Shown here piece after piece: positions 45,707 to 59,800 of a stretch of DNA of 64,000 nucleotides. How positions within the stretch are numbered: the first letter of the stretch is position 1; every line of letters begins with the position of its first letter. The position numbers and the translations under genes are program-made. The notes under the pieces are model-generated. The model had not been told where the DNA came from. It searched no databases and was given only the letters and a program-made list of their open reading frames with translations. Source of the DNA: Teratosphaeria epicoccoides (taxonomy: Eukaryota > Ascomycota > Dothideomycetes > Mycosphaerellales > Teratosphaeriaceae); NCBI GenBank assembly GCA_021401465.1, contig JADDMT010000062.1, positions 1 through 64,000 of the forward strand, read 5' to 3'.

Positions 45707-46176
45707 TGTCATGAGTGTTAGGAGTACCGTGGGTTTTAGGATCATGAGGGTCCTAAGTGCTATAAGTCATAGTACTATTATAGGAGTACTATGAGTTATA
45801 GGCATAGTCATAGGAGAAAGGATCTGTCACGTGAGGACAGATCCCCGGATCTATAGGGTTAGTCTACAGATCTACAGGCCTGTAAGGGAGAAGGGATCTG
45901 TCGTAGGATAATAGACCCTTAGATCTATAGGGTTAGTCTACAGATCTACAGACATAGATCTGTCAGGTCTATCGACAGATCTAACAGAGCTACTCTACCT
46001 CTCTAGTATATAGGGATGGCTTCAGGACAGGTAGTTAGGAGCTTCATGCTTAATTTAATTCCCTTTCCCTAGGGGATAGTTAGTTACAAGGATAATTGCT
46101 ATTGTCGATATTCTTTATAGCTCTACAAGTCTAACACCTAGTTACCTTCCTGCTATTAGTACCTACCCTTATGAAA
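45707..46176 (+). repeat. 5' LTR of element C (470 bp)
   Basis: It starts tgtcatgagtg; the terminal atgaca reads atgaaa, a C-to-A change that RIP does not explain. It contains the duplicated hairpin module seen at 1-306. It is 29 bp longer than its partner at 52216. Confidence 0.92.
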
Positions 46177-46235
46177 TTTTAAGCACTACTTCTAAGGAAG
46201 TATCAGGAGACTCGTCGAGCGCTTGACATACGCCT

Positions 46236-48120
46236 ATGTCAAGTAGTTCTTTAGCTGTCAGTTTAACTTCTAGCGACAGTTAACTAACACTACGAGAACA
46301 AGTTGCCGCTATACCTTAAATTACGTAGTAGCTCGAATCCATTCACCTTAGCGAGATGGCTCTAGCATCTGTCGTAGGTTTAACTACCGGGAATAGACAT
46401 GGCAACAATAGCTTCAAGATAGGAAGCCCTACAGAGTTTACAGGATAACGATCTTAAGTCGAGATGTTTATCCTATAATGCTAGTTAGCATTTAACGTAG
46501 ATACGGAACGGTTTATAATACATTATAAGCGAATGATGTACATTGTCTCTTACCTAAAGGGACTAGCGTTCGAGTTTATCTAGCCTCATCTAACAGATTA
46601 TCTAGATCATGTCGGCAACGTCGAAGCTAGGAAGACGACAACTAGGGAGATTCTTAACTTAGACAAGTCTTTGTTTAAGGCATTACGCGAAGCTTTTAGG
46701 CTCGGTAATAAGCAACAAGAGGCCGAGAGAGCTCTCCTAGGAATCTAGCAGAAGGGTTCTGCCATTAAGTACTACGCGGACTTTTAGACCCTCTCTGCTT
46801 AAGTCGACTAGAATGATAATGCTCTAGCCGCTTAGTTCTACTAGGGACTAAAGGAGACGGTTAAAGACGAAATTGCCTGAGGAGATCGGCTAACGACATT
46901 CAAGGAAATAAGCGATCTCGCAATTAGAATCAATAATCGCATCTAGGAACAACAGTAAGAACGACAACATAGAAATCGCAAGCTAGCGTAGGCTAACCAT
47001 AAGGTCTAACGATTAGCACTAAAATGGCAAAGCGATTACTACAGTCTCTAACCTATGGAGTTAGATAGGACTAAGGGGCGTCTAAGGAATAGACCCTAAG
47101 GAAAGCCGCGGAAGGGCTCTCCTCCCTAGAATGGTCTAAAGAAGCCATTTGACAAGAGTAATCTCGAGTGCTACAACTGTAGAAAGAAAGGACACTTTGC
47201 CTGCGAGTGTTTTGCTAAGAAGTAACGACAGGAACTACCTAGGATAGAGCAGGCTCGCGCGACAATAACGGTGCCTTAGCAAAAGGCCGCCGCTACTCTA
47301 GAACTAGACTATGCTGTACTTACTTAGACTACGTGCTATGACGACGATTGTCGAATTCACATGAGTGATAAAGATAGTTCCGGATAGTACCCTAGCCGAA
47401 ACAAGGCATAGTCGATCTGTGCGCTAAGGGGTACACCTTCTAGTGCGACAGTCCTAAGGCAACAGGAGCTAGAAGAAGAAGAAGAAGGTTCGGACGACAA
47501 CTACGAGATTGTCGAAGCTGTCATTCCTGATTCCGAGGAAGACGAGAGCATAGAGCGATAGGCTATGCTACTACATGACATTAGACTCGACATTATCCGA
47601 ATCATACAGAACTAGTAGGCTTAGGCTTGCCTATAGATTAATAGAGTATAACATGTTAACTAGCTTTAGTATGACGAACTAGCCGACTATATGCGATGAC
47701 ACCTAAGGAGACTACTAGTCGTAGCTTAACCTCACGCGCATTAGAAAGTTGTCTAAGAAATTATACTGTTCAGGGTAGAGTTTACACCCTAGGGAGGCTA
47801 CCTAACCTACGAAGGTATTCAGATTTCACGAGCGCTACAACTCCGAGTCTATCACTTAAAGATAGAGTACGCAAGAAATGCGCAGGAACAGCGAGGCTAA
47901 GAGCGAGAACGACCTCTTAGGCCAGAAAACGGTAACACTTAGAGAAGAAGCCGAGACCGCATGATCCCTAAACTAGTCCGTAAAGACAGTTATTTAGGAA
48001 ACGACAAGGTCCGCCGGAATTAGACCTACGGACAGACTAGACAGGGCTGCAACGATGTGCCGCCATCGGCGCCAGATACGCGAACAACCTTAGAGTATAG
48101 GTACATATCGACAAGACGCT
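46236..48120 (+). pseudogene. Element C gag
   Basis: Start ATG 46236 (MSSSSLAV), 59 bases after the LTR; the equivalent ATG is present in B. The capsid-like region contains FKALREAFRLGNKQQEAERA near 46670-46740. A fully intact zinc knuckle (CYNCRKKGHFACEC) lies at 47169-47210. An acidic Glu run follows near 47470, and then a tail that overlaps the protease frame. Pol is in the -1 frame; the overlap is about 48040-48120. Confidence 0.83.
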
Positions 48121-51100
48121 AGCTAGGGCCTTAATAGATTCAGGATGTACTAGAATCTTCATGGCGCCTAAGTTCGCCAGGATAGCTAGGATAAAGCTAC
48201 AGGCGAAGACAAATGCTTTCTCGCTATAAGCAATTAATAGAAAGCCGGTTACGTACAACTAAGGAGTAGTTAACAAAGAGACCGAGATAATGCCTCTACG
48301 GATAGGACGCTACTAAGAGATGCTCTAGTTCGACATCACAGAGTTACTAGGCTCGGATGTAGTACTAGGGTTACTATAGCTAAGAAACGCTAACCCCTAT
48401 CTCGACTAGAAGAATGAGAGGATCTAGTTCCTGGAACTCTTAAGATCGATACCTCTACTTGTAGTACACGACGTACTAGGCAAGATCGAAATATGTGTTA
48501 TGACTTCAAGCAAGATAGTAGCTACTATTAAGGATCCCGAATAGGAAGTGTACGTCCTATAGGTCAAAGTAACGCAAACAGAAGTCAGGGTCGAATTCAT
48601 AGTTCCCGATAAGTATAAAGAGTTCGCTACCCTTTTCGAGGAAGAACCCGACTAAGAAGCTCTACTCGAACACTAGGAGTAGGACTACGGGATACCCTTA
48701 CTCCCTAGCAAGACACTAACGAAGCAATTAGTTCGCCTGTTATTAGCGGCGAAACTAGAGATTCTCTAGAAGTACCTAGAAGACAACCTCTAGAAAGGCT
48801 TTATCCGCGAGTCGTAGTCCCTAGCCAGATATCTAATCCTGTTTGTGCCTAAGGGGGAAGATAACTAGCGACTCTGCGTAGATTATTGTAGATTAAACGA
48901 CATCATAATAAAGAATAGTTATCCGCTTCCTTTACTCTCAGAATTACAGGACTGCCTACAAGGAGTAATGTAGTTCTTGAAGTTCGACATACCTAGAGCG
49001 TATAACCGAATTCGAATTAAGGAAGGCGAAGAATAGAAGACTACATTCCGAACTAGGTTTAGACACTATAAGTACATAGTCATGCTATTTAGGTTGACAA
49101 ATGCCCTGGCTACATAGCAGGCATTTATTAACAATGTGCTACGAGAGTACCTCGACGTCTTTGTAGTTATATACCTAGACGACATCCTCGTCTACTCCTA
49201 GACGATCGAAGAGCATAGGACTTACATGCGTAAGGTACTTCAGAAACTCCAGGATTACTAGTTAAAGGTTAAGCCTTAGAAGAGCGAGTTTTACAAGCAG
49301 GAAGTATAATTCCTTAGCTATGTAGTAGCATAGAATAGAATCAAGATAGACACTAAGAAAGTCTAAGTCGTAAAAGAGTAGCCTACGCTAACTAATGTAA
49401 AGGAAGTATAGTCCTTCCTTAGGTTCGCTAACTTCTACCGAAGATTTGTAGCAAACTATTCGAAGATTATAGCACTACTTACGACTCTTACTACGAAGGA
49501 TATACTATTCGTGTAGGACGACGCCTAACGGAATGCCTTCAAGGAACTTAAGCAACAATTTACAGATTAGCTAATCTTACTTGTATTCGACCTAGATAAG
49601 CCTATCACGGTCGAAACAGATGCCTCCGACGTAGTACTCAGGGCATGCTTAAGTTAACTAGGACCGAGTAGACGACTACAGCTAGTCGCCTACTACTCGA
49701 GGAAATTGTCTAGACCTAAACTCTAATACGACATCTATAACAAAGAACTTCTAGCTATAGTAGATGCCTACAAAGCCTAGCGAGTCTACTTAGAAGGTTC
49801 TAAGCACTAGGTTATAGTCTACACAGACTATGAGAACTTGCGATACTTTATAATGACGAAAGAGTTAAACTAACAACAGGTTCGGTAGAGTAAGAAGCTC
49901 TCTAGTTTTAACTGCAAGATCGTCTATCGTAAGGGGACTAATAACGCACGCGCCGATACACTTAGCCGCTAGACTGACTACATGAAGGGCGTGAAGTAGG
50001 AGAAACATGCTGTTCTCTAGGAAAATAGCGATAGCACGCTAGGAGTCAACTAACTTGCGGCCATGACTATTACATAGACTAGTAAATTTCAGGACGACCT
50101 AAAGAACGCGCTAGTCTACGACCTAACTACACTTGCTGTCCCTGACGACATGAATAGACAGGAGGATTAGGAAGACAAAGACAGAATCCTTCTATTTCAA
50201 GGATTAGTATACATGCTAACGTCTTTACAATTAGAGCTACTATGACTCTAACATGACGTACCTTAGGCAGGACACCCGGGAGTGTCTAAAATGAAGCAAA
50301 TTCTCCGACAAGAATATTACTTCCCTAGGATAAGCAAGGTAATCGAGGACTACGTCCGTTAATATGTAACTTGCTAACAAAGTAAGCATAACTGTCATAA
50401 ACTATATAGGCTACTATGACTACTTAAGGTACCTTAACAGCCATAGGAATCGCTCGCTATGGATTTCATCGTTAAACTACCTTAGTCGAGAGAACCCGCT
50501 ACGAATGAGTTCTTTGACAGGATCATGGTAGTAGTCAACTAATTTACTAAGTTTAGGAAGTTTATCCCTTACCGCGAAGACTTTAAGACTAAAGATATTA
50601 CGCATGTCTTCATTAAATAGGTAGTAGCACTACATAGCATGCTATAGGACCTAGTAACAGATCGAGGATCCATGTTTACCTCTAACTTCTAGAGAGCCCT
50701 AATGAGGTAATTCTAGGTCAAACATCGACTAAGTACTTCCTTCTACCCTTAGACAGATAGACAGACAGAACGTCTAAATCAGACGTTAGAATAGTACCTT
50801 CGATCCTATATGAATAGGGACTAGAACAACTAGGTAGAGTTGTTGCTAATAGCATAGCTCGCGTATAATAGTATGCTAGCAGAGTTAATAGGACTCTTGC
50901 CTTTTCAGATAGCATATAGATTAGCTATAGAAGACATCCTAGACGTCTTAGCTAGTAATCCGAACCTAGTAGCACTCAGACGAGTAGAACATCTACGCTA
51001 ACTGCAAACAGAAGCACGACTCGACCTGTAGTTCTATTAGCAGAACATGGCATGGTACGCGAATCGTAAGAGAATTAAGGGACTAATTCTAAAAGAGGGG

Positions 51101-51520
51101 GACAAAGTATATCTCCTCCGCTATTACATCAAATGAGACAAGCCGAGTAAAAAACTAGACGCTGTAAAACTATGACCATTCAGGATTAAGGCTAAGAAAG
51201 GACTAGTTAATTTTAAGTTATAGCTACCTAAGCAGATAAGAATACACCCTGTGTTCTATGTCTCTCTACTAGAACAAGTAGCGCTAGACGCCGCACTACA
51301 AACAGAACCCTTACTACTTGACCCTAAAGTAGAAGAACCTAAGTACTCTGTTAAGAAGATTGTTAACACTCGCTAGCAGGACAGACAGTAAGAGTACTTA
51401 GTAAAATAGGAAGGATATAGGAGTACTAAGAACACCTAGGAACCCCTAGAACATCTACGAAACTGTTAGCAAAAGATACGGAGTTTCGAGAAAGGAACGA
51501 ACCTAGGAAGAAGATCCTAA
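48040..51520 (+). pseudogene. Element C pol: protease, RT, RNase H, integrase, chromodomain
   Basis: A single frame to TAA 51518-51520. The protease catalytic motif LIDSGCT is intact at 48131-48151. RT has LCVDYCRLNDI near 48875 and YLDD at 49172-49183. RNase H has TVETDAS near 49607. The integrase has GHPGVSKMKQ near 50268, MDFIVKLP near 50459 and VTDRGSMF near 50654. The chromodomain (YSVKKIVNTR...LVK.EGY.STKNT.EPLEHL) is at about 51342-51455. Many former Gln/Trp codons are TAG. Confidence 0.9.
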
Positions 51521-52135
51521 GCCACGACTAGACTCCTGCGGGACGCTGTCGATCGGCTCGGCTATCACGCTATCTAGGAAACCCTAATATGAGGCGTTAG
51601 TGAAACCCTCTATTACGCTCTATGTCGTAGGACTAAGAGCGAGACCCGCTAAAGGATCTAGGTTAAGAAGGAACCTAGCCTGCGAGAGAGCCTGTTCCTC
51701 GGCCTCATCCTCCCTGATCTCACGCTCCTCGAGAGCGCAACTATCCTCTTCCTCCTAGTCGACTACGTCTAACTGTTTTCGAAGACATATCTCCTTTATA
51801 TGCGCCTCTATTATCTTCTGCAAAGCCTTAGCTAGGACCGCCTTCGCACGATCGAGATTAGCAATTAGTCTTTTCCGCTAATTACCTAACTTCTTCTATT
51901 CGACCTCTGTTACCTTCGCGTCATAACTTCGACAGTTGCTAAAGTAACATTACGAACATTTCCCTAAGGAAATGTGTACCTAACAAACGAGCTTTAACTC
52001 TTGACACTAAGTACAGGACTTCATGCTATCCTAGCCCTAACGATAGATTCAATTCGCGCGGCGTTTACGTTTCTGCGTTAAAGGGGCGTTAGTGTCTAGG
52101 ATGACATAAGGCAGTAATGTAGAAAGAGGAGACAT
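51503..52135 (-). pseudogene. Element C accessory gene (cysteine cluster)
   Basis: This is the counterpart of the B gene at 33212-33835. The first ATG of B is GTG here, so the start is the second ATG (52135-52133). The TGA used in B is GGA here, so the frame runs to the next stop, TAG 51505-51503: 211 codons. The Cys block and charged segment are conserved. It overlaps the last bases of C pol in convergent orientation. Confidence 0.78.
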
Positions 52136-52215
52136 CACGGCACAAAAGGAAATAACAAGAGAAACCCCGTACTAATAAGGTAGCTTAGGGACGAGCTAGG
52201 CTAAGTAGGGGTAAG

Positions 52216-52656
52216 TGTCATGAGTGTCAGGAGTACTGTAGGTTTTAGGATCATAAGGGTCCTAAGTGCTATAAGTCATAGTACTATCATAGGAGTACTA
52301 TAAGTTATAGGCATAGTCATAGGAGAAAGGATCTGTCACATAAGGACAGATCTACAGGCCTACAAGGGAGAAGGGATCTGTCATAGGATAACAGACCCTT
52401 AGATCTGTAGGGTTAGTCTATAGATCTATAGACACGGATCTGTTAGGTCTGTCGACAGATCTAACAGAGCTACTCTGCCTCTCTAGTATATAGGGATGGC
52501 TTTAGGATAGGCAGTTAGGAGCTTCGTGCTTAATTTAATTCCCTTTCCCTAGGGGATAGTTAGTTACAAGGACAATTGCCATTGTCGATATTCTTTATAG
52601 CTCTACGAGTCTAATACCTAGTTACCTTCCTGCTATCGGCACCTACCCTTATGACA
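52216..52656 (+). repeat. 3' LTR of element C (441 bp)
   Basis: It lacks 29 bases of the 5' copy between two direct cagatc motifs (near 52345), removing one hairpin arm. It is preceded by the short purine tract aggggtaag and followed by tctaa. Confidence 0.92.
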
Positions 52657-52661
52657 TCTAA

Positions 52662-55600
52662 GGAAGAAAGTCCTAGCGAATTAGACGAATCTGATGAAGA
52701 AATTAAGGGAGAAAGCGACGAAGCGCTACAGACAAAACAATAGATCCTAGGATAGTTAAAGTAACGTTAAGCTAACAACTAATAAGGAAATAGATTAACT
52801 CTCTAGATTAGAGCGTTCTAAGAAAGTTCCTTAACATTAATAGCGCTTAAGCATTAATAGCAGTCTTCTGCACTAGAGTTATTATCGACAGGCATAGGAT
52901 AATTACCCTTATAGATTCTAGAATAGACGGGAATTTTGCCTCCGAATTATTTGTCAGAAGCTAAGGGATTGTAATTAAAGTAGAAGGAAAGGAACATATA
53001 AGCTTACTATAGCAGATAGGTTACTATTACCTAAAGTAGAGCAAGAGACAATGTTACTACTACTAGCTATTTAATAGTACTACGAGGAGATTGTCTTAGA
53101 TGTTATCGACATAGCTTTTCATGACATCGTGCTAGGCATGTCTTAGTTAAGAAAGCACAACCTAGTAATTAACTAGAGAATAGGAGTACTTACATTCAAG
53201 GAATATAATTACATAATCGGCATTTAGCCTACGTAGCAGCAGTGTTTACTAGTAGATAAGATTAACAAACGTAGGATAGTACGTAAGACATTTACATTAA
53301 TAAGAAGTATAGGACGTACTTAACCTAAATTAACACCTCTGTTAGGTTAAGAGGGTTAACATAATGATTACAGGCAGGATAGAAGTCATGCACTATTAGA
53401 GGATGACACTAAAATCTTGGACCTAGACATCCCTAAGGAGTATTGCAAGTACAAGCAACTCTTTAGAGAGGAGAGAGGCAAAGCCGCCTTACCTAAACAC
53501 TAGCTATAGGATCACAAGATACACTTACAGCCTAGGAAAGAGCCTCTATAGGGACCCTTATATGTAATGTCTAAGAAAGAGCTTAAAGCCCTAAATAAAT
53601 AGTAAAAGGAGAAACTAGAAAAAGGCTAGATATAGAAGTCGACATCCTTAGCAGGCTTACTAGTAGTGTTTATTCTGAAAGCAAATAGGAAACTACGACT
53701 AGTAGTAGATTTCAGACAACTTAATGACATCACGATTAAAAACTAGTACCTACTACTAAACATCAAAGAAATGCAAGATCGATTAACTAGATTAGACTAG
53801 TATATAAAGATTAACTTACATAACGCGTTCTACGCGATACGCATAGCTCCTAGCTATGAATAGATAACAGCATTCCGAACAAGATACAGACTCTATAAGT
53901 TCTTAGTTATGCTAATAGGACTAACTAATGCCCTAGCGTCATACTAGGACCTTGTTAATAAAGTCCTCTAAGAACTTCTAGACATATGCATTATAGTATA
54001 CCTAGATGACATTCTAGTTTATACTAGGGGAAGTCTTAACAAGCATATATGACAAGTGTAGGATGTCTTCGAATGACTTACTCGAGTAGGATTCAAGACT
54101 ACACCGGAGAAATGCGAAGTCTTAATAAGCACGTATGACAAGTATAGGACGTCTTTAAACAACCTACTTGAGTAGGATTTAAGACTACACTAGAGAAATG
54201 CGAATTCTACAAGAAGGAAGTCAAGTTCCTAGGATTCATTATTAACATAACTAGAATCTAGATCGATCTAGAAAAGACTAAGTCAATACAGGAATAGCTA
54301 ATACTAACATGCGTTAAAGACATACAGGCATTCCTAGGACTAGCTAACTATAACAGAAAATTCATTAAGGGCTACTCTAAGACATTAGTACCCCTTCTAG
54401 AGCTTACGAAGAAAGACATGAAATAGAACTAGAGCCTAAAGGAAGATTTAGCGTTTAAGCAACTAAAAGAGTAGTGTGCTTTAGCACTAACGCTACGACT
54501 ATTCGATAGAAAGAAGGTAGTCTAGATAGAGACAGACATGTTAGATAGAGCTATAGGAGCATGCCTTACGTAAGAGTATAATAGGAAACAATACCCTGTA
54601 GCCTACTACTTAAGAAAGATGTTACCCGCGAAACAGAACTACAATATCTATAATAAGGAGCTACTTACGATAGTTGCATCATTGTAACACTAGCAAGTAT
54701 ACATAGAAGGAGTACTAAGTCTTACAATTCTTTCTAATCACAAGAATCTAACTTACTTTACTACGACTAAAGTACTAACCTAAAGACAGGCCTACTAGTT
54801 AAAGCTGTTAGGGTAGTATAAGTTCATAATCCGCTATACCCTAGGACGTAAGAGTAGACAAGCCGATACACTAAGCTACTATGGCGACTACATAGAAGGA
54901 CACAAACTAGTATAATAGAAGATACTTAAGGCAAACTAGGACAGAAGCCTTAGTGCTAACACTAAAGAATTTAACAACATTGTGCAAGTTCTTTAAGACA
55001 CTAAAGAATAATTCCTAATCGAACATAGGAAGTACTAAGTACTAAAGGAACAAGTTACAGAGTATATATAATAACACTATAACAGGCTAGAGAATAGACA
55101 CCTAGGAGTTTCAAAGACAATAGAATTAGTTAAGCAGAGCTTTAGATTCCTACGTATGTAACAACGCATTCTAGAATACATCAAGAAATGTCTATAGTGT
55201 TAGCGTAACAAGGCTAATAGACACGCTAAATATAGACACATCTAATTTAGGACACCTCTAGAACAACTATAGGACAAAGTTATAATAGACTTTATTACAA
55301 AACTACTATAATCTAAGGACCTAGTCATAGCACATAGCTATAACATGAGATTAGTCATAGTCGATAGGCTTACAAAATACGCACACTTCATTCCTGCTAA
55401 TAAGACAAGTATAGTAGAGCAACTTAGATACCTTATACTAGATAGGCTTGTATAATATCACGGATTCCTGAAGACATATATTACAGACAGAGATAAGCTC
55501 TTCACATTAACTACTAGAAGACACCTATAGCGACACTCGGAATCAAGCACAAGCTATTAACGGCATACTATCTACAGATAGACAGCTTAACTAAAATCAA

Positions 55601-56330
55601 GACTTAGGCCTTAGAGGTATATTTACGACACTACGTTAATTACATACAAGACAATTAGGTAACGCTACTACCTATAGTATAGCTTGTACTAAACAATTAA
55701 CAATCTAAGACTATAAGATAGACACTATTCTTTGCTAATCTTAGAAAGTATCTGCAACTGTTTAGAGAATAGTATTTATAACATCTACATGCGAATAAGG
55801 CGATAGCTACTTTAGAAGACCTAAAGCAGGTACACAAAGAATTATAACACGTAATTACTAAGTCTTAAGACAAGATTACAGGACAGTATAACGCTAAATG
55901 AAAAATGGTACCTTAGCTTAGAAAGGGGAATAAGGTCTACCTCCTTACAAAGAACCTGAGAACCTAGAGATTAACCAAGAAACTAGACTATGTTAAGGTC
56001 AGGCCATTTTTGATTAATGAGCCCTAAGGACTAGTTAACTACTAACTTAAACTACTAGACAATATAAAGATATACCTAGTATTCTACATGTCTATGTTAG
56101 AACTAGCAGACGCTAAAACACTATGCCAAGAAACATTTCACTTCTAACTAGAGGAAGAGAACAAGTTTAAAGTCAAAAAGATCCTAGACTAGAAAGGTCA
56201 GAAATTCCTCGTAAAATAGAAAGGACACCTACATATAGAAAACACCTAGGAACTACAGGAAAACCTCATTAACTGCTACTAACTTCTAAGGCGGTTTTAA
56301 GCAGGCTAGAAGGGGAACCTAACGCGGCAA
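52662..56330 (+). pseudogene. Element F protease, RT, RNase H, integrase, chromodomain
   Basis: It resumes in the acidic linker after C. The protease motif LIDSRIDGNF near 52908-52937 has the Gly of DSG changed to Arg. RT has LVVDFRQLNDI near 53700 and YLDDILVY at 53999-54022. A tandem duplication at 54035-54206 shifts the frame. RNase H and then the integrase follow (IDFITKLL near 55287, TDRDKLF near 55484). The chromodomain (FKVKKILD.KGQKFLVK.KGHLHIENT) is at 56165-56260. The polyprotein end near 56330 is approximate; the 3' part of F is cut by E4. Confidence 0.85.
54035..54206 (+). repeat. 86-bp tandem duplication inside F RT
   Basis: Units 54035-54120 and 54121-54206 are direct repeats starting cttaa[ct]aagca and differing mostly by C/T and G/A. 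Eighty-six is not a multiple of three, so the duplication breaks the RT frame just after the YLDD motif. Confidence 0.85.
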
Positions 56331-56422
56331 AATCCGAGAAACCCGTAATAGCAGCCTAGTTAATAGCAGGCATCTCTAAAATGCCATGAAATTCGAAAGG
56401 ATATTTAGAGACCTTAACTGTG

Positions 56423-56782
56423 TGATACGGTTGATACTAGGGGGCCATTAGAACCGCATGGGTTTTCATGGCCGCCCTTAGCATGTAGTGACCCTGCTAC
56501 ATATGGCAAGGGGGTCCTTCGTACATACGTTGGCTCGTATGTCGTCCGAGTAGGATCAGTTGTCGACATAGGACGCCCTTACGTCGCTGACCCTATAGTA
56601 CCCCTACAGGGTTAGGCTCGGACATGCTTTCCCTAATGAAGGAGCGTCGGGGGTTATAAGCACCCTTAGCGCTACCTCTGCGATAAGCAGAAAGCAGCGC
56701 TGTCTTGTACCTACTAAAAGGTCGGATTACTCTGTCACACTGCAAGATATTTTCATATCATATAGCATATACATCTATATTA
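56423..56782 (+). repeat. 5' LTR of E4
   Basis: It is 360 bp, tgatacggttgatac...atctatatta. It contains a perfect hairpin acatacg / cgtatgt with a 6-base loop at 56523-56542. The next 49 bases to the gag start (gttctgctttctcc...) show no TGG primer site but do have ttctgct / agcagagaa arms. Confidence 0.92.
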
Positions 56783-56831
56783 GTTCTGCTTTCTCCCCCC
56801 TGCTTTGCAGTCTAGCAGAGAATACTACGAT

Positions 56832-59800
56832 ATGTCTAGAGTACTACGAACTTGCAACTAACGCGTAGCGAACGCCATCCTAAGCGCCCGCGACAGCGAA
56901 GCTAGCCTGAGTAACTAGCCTATAGGAGTACCTGCTACGAGCGACACTGCATTAAGCGACGGTTCCGCTAGAGGCTAATTACGCGGCGGACTAGGCAATA
57001 GACCCCCTGTACAGGGACCGCAACTAACCCTAACTATCGACCTAGCCCTCGTAGCCATGATTGTCGATTAGGTCGCGAACCGCCTTGCGAACTAGAGCTA
57101 GAGCCGCACCGCTCCTAGTAGCGACAACGGCGAGGACGACGAAGACGTCGCTATGAGTAGTACTAACGAACTAGCGGACGAAGAAATCTAGCGAGATTTC
57201 ACGCTAGGGACCCGCGAAGACAACTTACTAGGAGGCGCAGACTCTCCGCGTGTGCCTGCGAACCTAGTGCCTAAATTCGGGGCTATAGTAGGCTAACTAG
57301 GAGGTAGTCGTAACGCACGTAACCCGAAGCCGTTTAAGGGAGACACCTTAAAGGAGGCGCGAACTTTCTTGCAGGCGTGTAAGGTAGTTTTCATGCTCAA
57401 CCTACGCGGATATTCTACGGAGGGCGAACGAGTCGCCTTTAGTATGATGTAGCTCAAAGAGGATAAGGAACCTCGTAACAATTAGCATGAGTAGTATGAC
57501 CTTATGCGGGTCTATGACAGAACGTATACATAGGCGGACTTTTGCTAGTTCTATGTCGACTAGGTCGAGGATCTAGGGAATCGCGCCCTTACTATGTCTG
57601 TCAAGTACGAGAAGGCCAAGTAGGGGAAGGGACAAACAACCTCTAGCTTCGCAACCTATCTCGCCACACTTAAGGGACAGATGCTACCCTATACTAAGAC
57701 GTAACGCGTGCGGCACTTGCTCGTCAAACTTGATGACAATCTTCAGAACATAATCATGACTTTTCATGAACTTCCGACAACTTAGCAAGACCTCGTGTCC
57801 CTTGCGACACATATAGAAATCACCTTGAAGCGAAATGGAAAATCAGGCGGTAAGGACAATAAGCGTCTAAGCCCTGAGGACCTACTAAAGGGCCGCTATT
57901 ATAAGCGCCCTAGGGGCCACGTCTAACGCGGTAGTTCATTCTAGAGGAGCAAGCCCTCTAAGCCAAAAGACAGTAGCGAGAAGCCTCCGAGTAGCTGCTA
58001 CATCTGTAGAGCGAGGGACTACTAGGCGGCTCGCTATCCTAAACGAAGTAATAGGAAGAAGGTAAGCAAGGTGTCCGAAACCTCCCTAGAGGGGAGGCGA
58101 AAGAAGGACAAGCCTAAGACAACCGAATGGCTACCGCGGGTATCTAAGCTGTCTGTTACTAATAGTGTAGACTCGTGGCCTGCCTGGCGCCTATCCGGTA
58201 CGGTCCGAGTTAACGGCTCGCTCGAGCTAGTAGACTGTATGTTAGATGACCTTGCGGAGGTTAACGTGATACCCTAGAGGGTAATCGTACGGCTTGGTTT
58301 GAAGCCGATCCTAGGAGCCCTGCTGCCTACTATGAAGTCCTTTTAGGGCGAAGGCATAGCGGCTCGAGGCGCGTACAACGTGCGCCTCTAACTCGCGGAC
58401 TCCTCAGGAGAAGTGCGCGAGACTAACGAAGTCTTCTACGCCAAAGACGTTCCTAATAAGGAGCTCCTACTCGGCCGCCCTTAGCGCTACAAGCAGGGAG
58501 TCGTTGTTAATAGAGCTACTAACAACTAGTTCTACGGCTCTATAGGCGAAGTTCCTACAGTGCAGATGCGTGACGCACGTAGCTTCTACAGGGACATGAA
58601 GAAGGTCTAATGCGTTTATGCCGTCTACATATGGAACGTTAAGGAGGACGTTACCCTTCCGCCTAAGTTAGAGGAATACGCCGATATTTTCGACGCAGAG
58701 GCTGCGGCCTATGCCCGGGCCCTAGACGCGGAACATGCGATTAACCTTAAGGAGGGCTACAACCCTCCGTATCGACCTCTGTACCCCATGTCGGAATCGT
58801 AGCTCGAAACACTTCGAGACTATCTCTACAAGGCGCAAAGGAACGCGTGGATCCGACGAAGCGACAGCGAGGCTAGAGCGCTAGTTATGTTCGTCCCGAA
58901 GAAGGATAACACACTCTGCCTATGCGTTAACTATAGGGGCCTTAACGCGGTAACTTAGAAGAACCGCTGCCCCCTACTACTTATTAGCGAGACGCTTGAC
59001 CGCCTTAGTCGCGCCGCTATCTTCTTGTCTATCGACTTGAAGGACGCCTACTACTAGATACTAATCCGAAAGGGCGACAAGTAGAAGACCGCATTCTAAA
59101 CGCGGTATAGACACTTCGAGTATATAGTGATGCTATTTAGCTTAACTAACGCACTAGCAACGTTCTAAGCGTATATTAACCGGGCCCTAGCCGGCCTCGT
59201 TAACACCTGCTACGTAGTATATTTAGACGATATACTAGTCTATTCCGACTCGAAGGAAGAGCATATTCGGCATCTAAGTATAGTGCTCGAACGGCTCCGC
59301 AAGTTTGCTCTGTACGCGAACCTAAAGAAGTGCTCATTCCTGACGGATAGGATTAAGTTTCTCGGATACATCGTCTCCATAGAAGGAGTCATCATGGATG
59401 ACTAAAGGGTGTCCGCAATCGCGGAGTAGCTGTAGCTAACTACCCTCTAAGAAGTGTAGGTATTCCTAGGATTTACTAACTTCTATCGCAGATTCATACA
59501 ATCTTACTCGAAGATCGTGGCTCCCCTCACGGCCCTCGCAAAGGCCGCGGTTCAAGGAAAAAAGCTAGGGAAAGTGCCTTAGGAGGAGGCTTAGAGTAAG
59601 GCCTTCTCTAAACTTAAAGCAGCTTTTTAAACTACACCTATACTTCGGCACTTTGACCCCGCTACGAAGATCCGGATAGAGACCGATGCTTCAAAATTCG
59701 CAATAGCCGCAATTATATTGCAGCTCTAGTCGCATAAAGGCAGTACGCGATAGTACCCGATTGCCTTCTAGTCGCGGAAGATGCAGGGCGCTAAGCTTAA

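Larger units (their letters stand above)
45707..52656 (+). mobile_element. Element C, full length, inserted in F
   Basis: It is 6950 bp with LTRs of 470 and 441 bp and an exact duplication tctaa (45702-45706 and 52657-52661). Gag, pol and the opposite-strand accessory gene are all present. It is the same family as B and H. Confidence 0.94.
43793..56422 (+). mobile_element. Element F, 3' end not seen, carrying C; followed by E4
   Basis: F has a gag and a pol unlike those of the other families. C splits it in an acidic linker (TSD tctaa) and E4 cuts its 3' region at 56422. F presumably resumes beyond position 64000 after E4. The reading frame is continuous across C once it is removed (...EEDQQDES then KEESPSELDESDEE). 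Confidence 0.85.

Noticed and set aside
48037..48258. Minus-strand 73-codon frame opposite the C protease
   Set aside because: The plus strand carries the protease motif DSGCT in frame, so this is a shadow.
50718..50915. Minus-strand frame in C integrase, mirrored at 34435-34632 in B
   Set aside because: It is antisense to a well-conserved integrase segment and has no features of its own.
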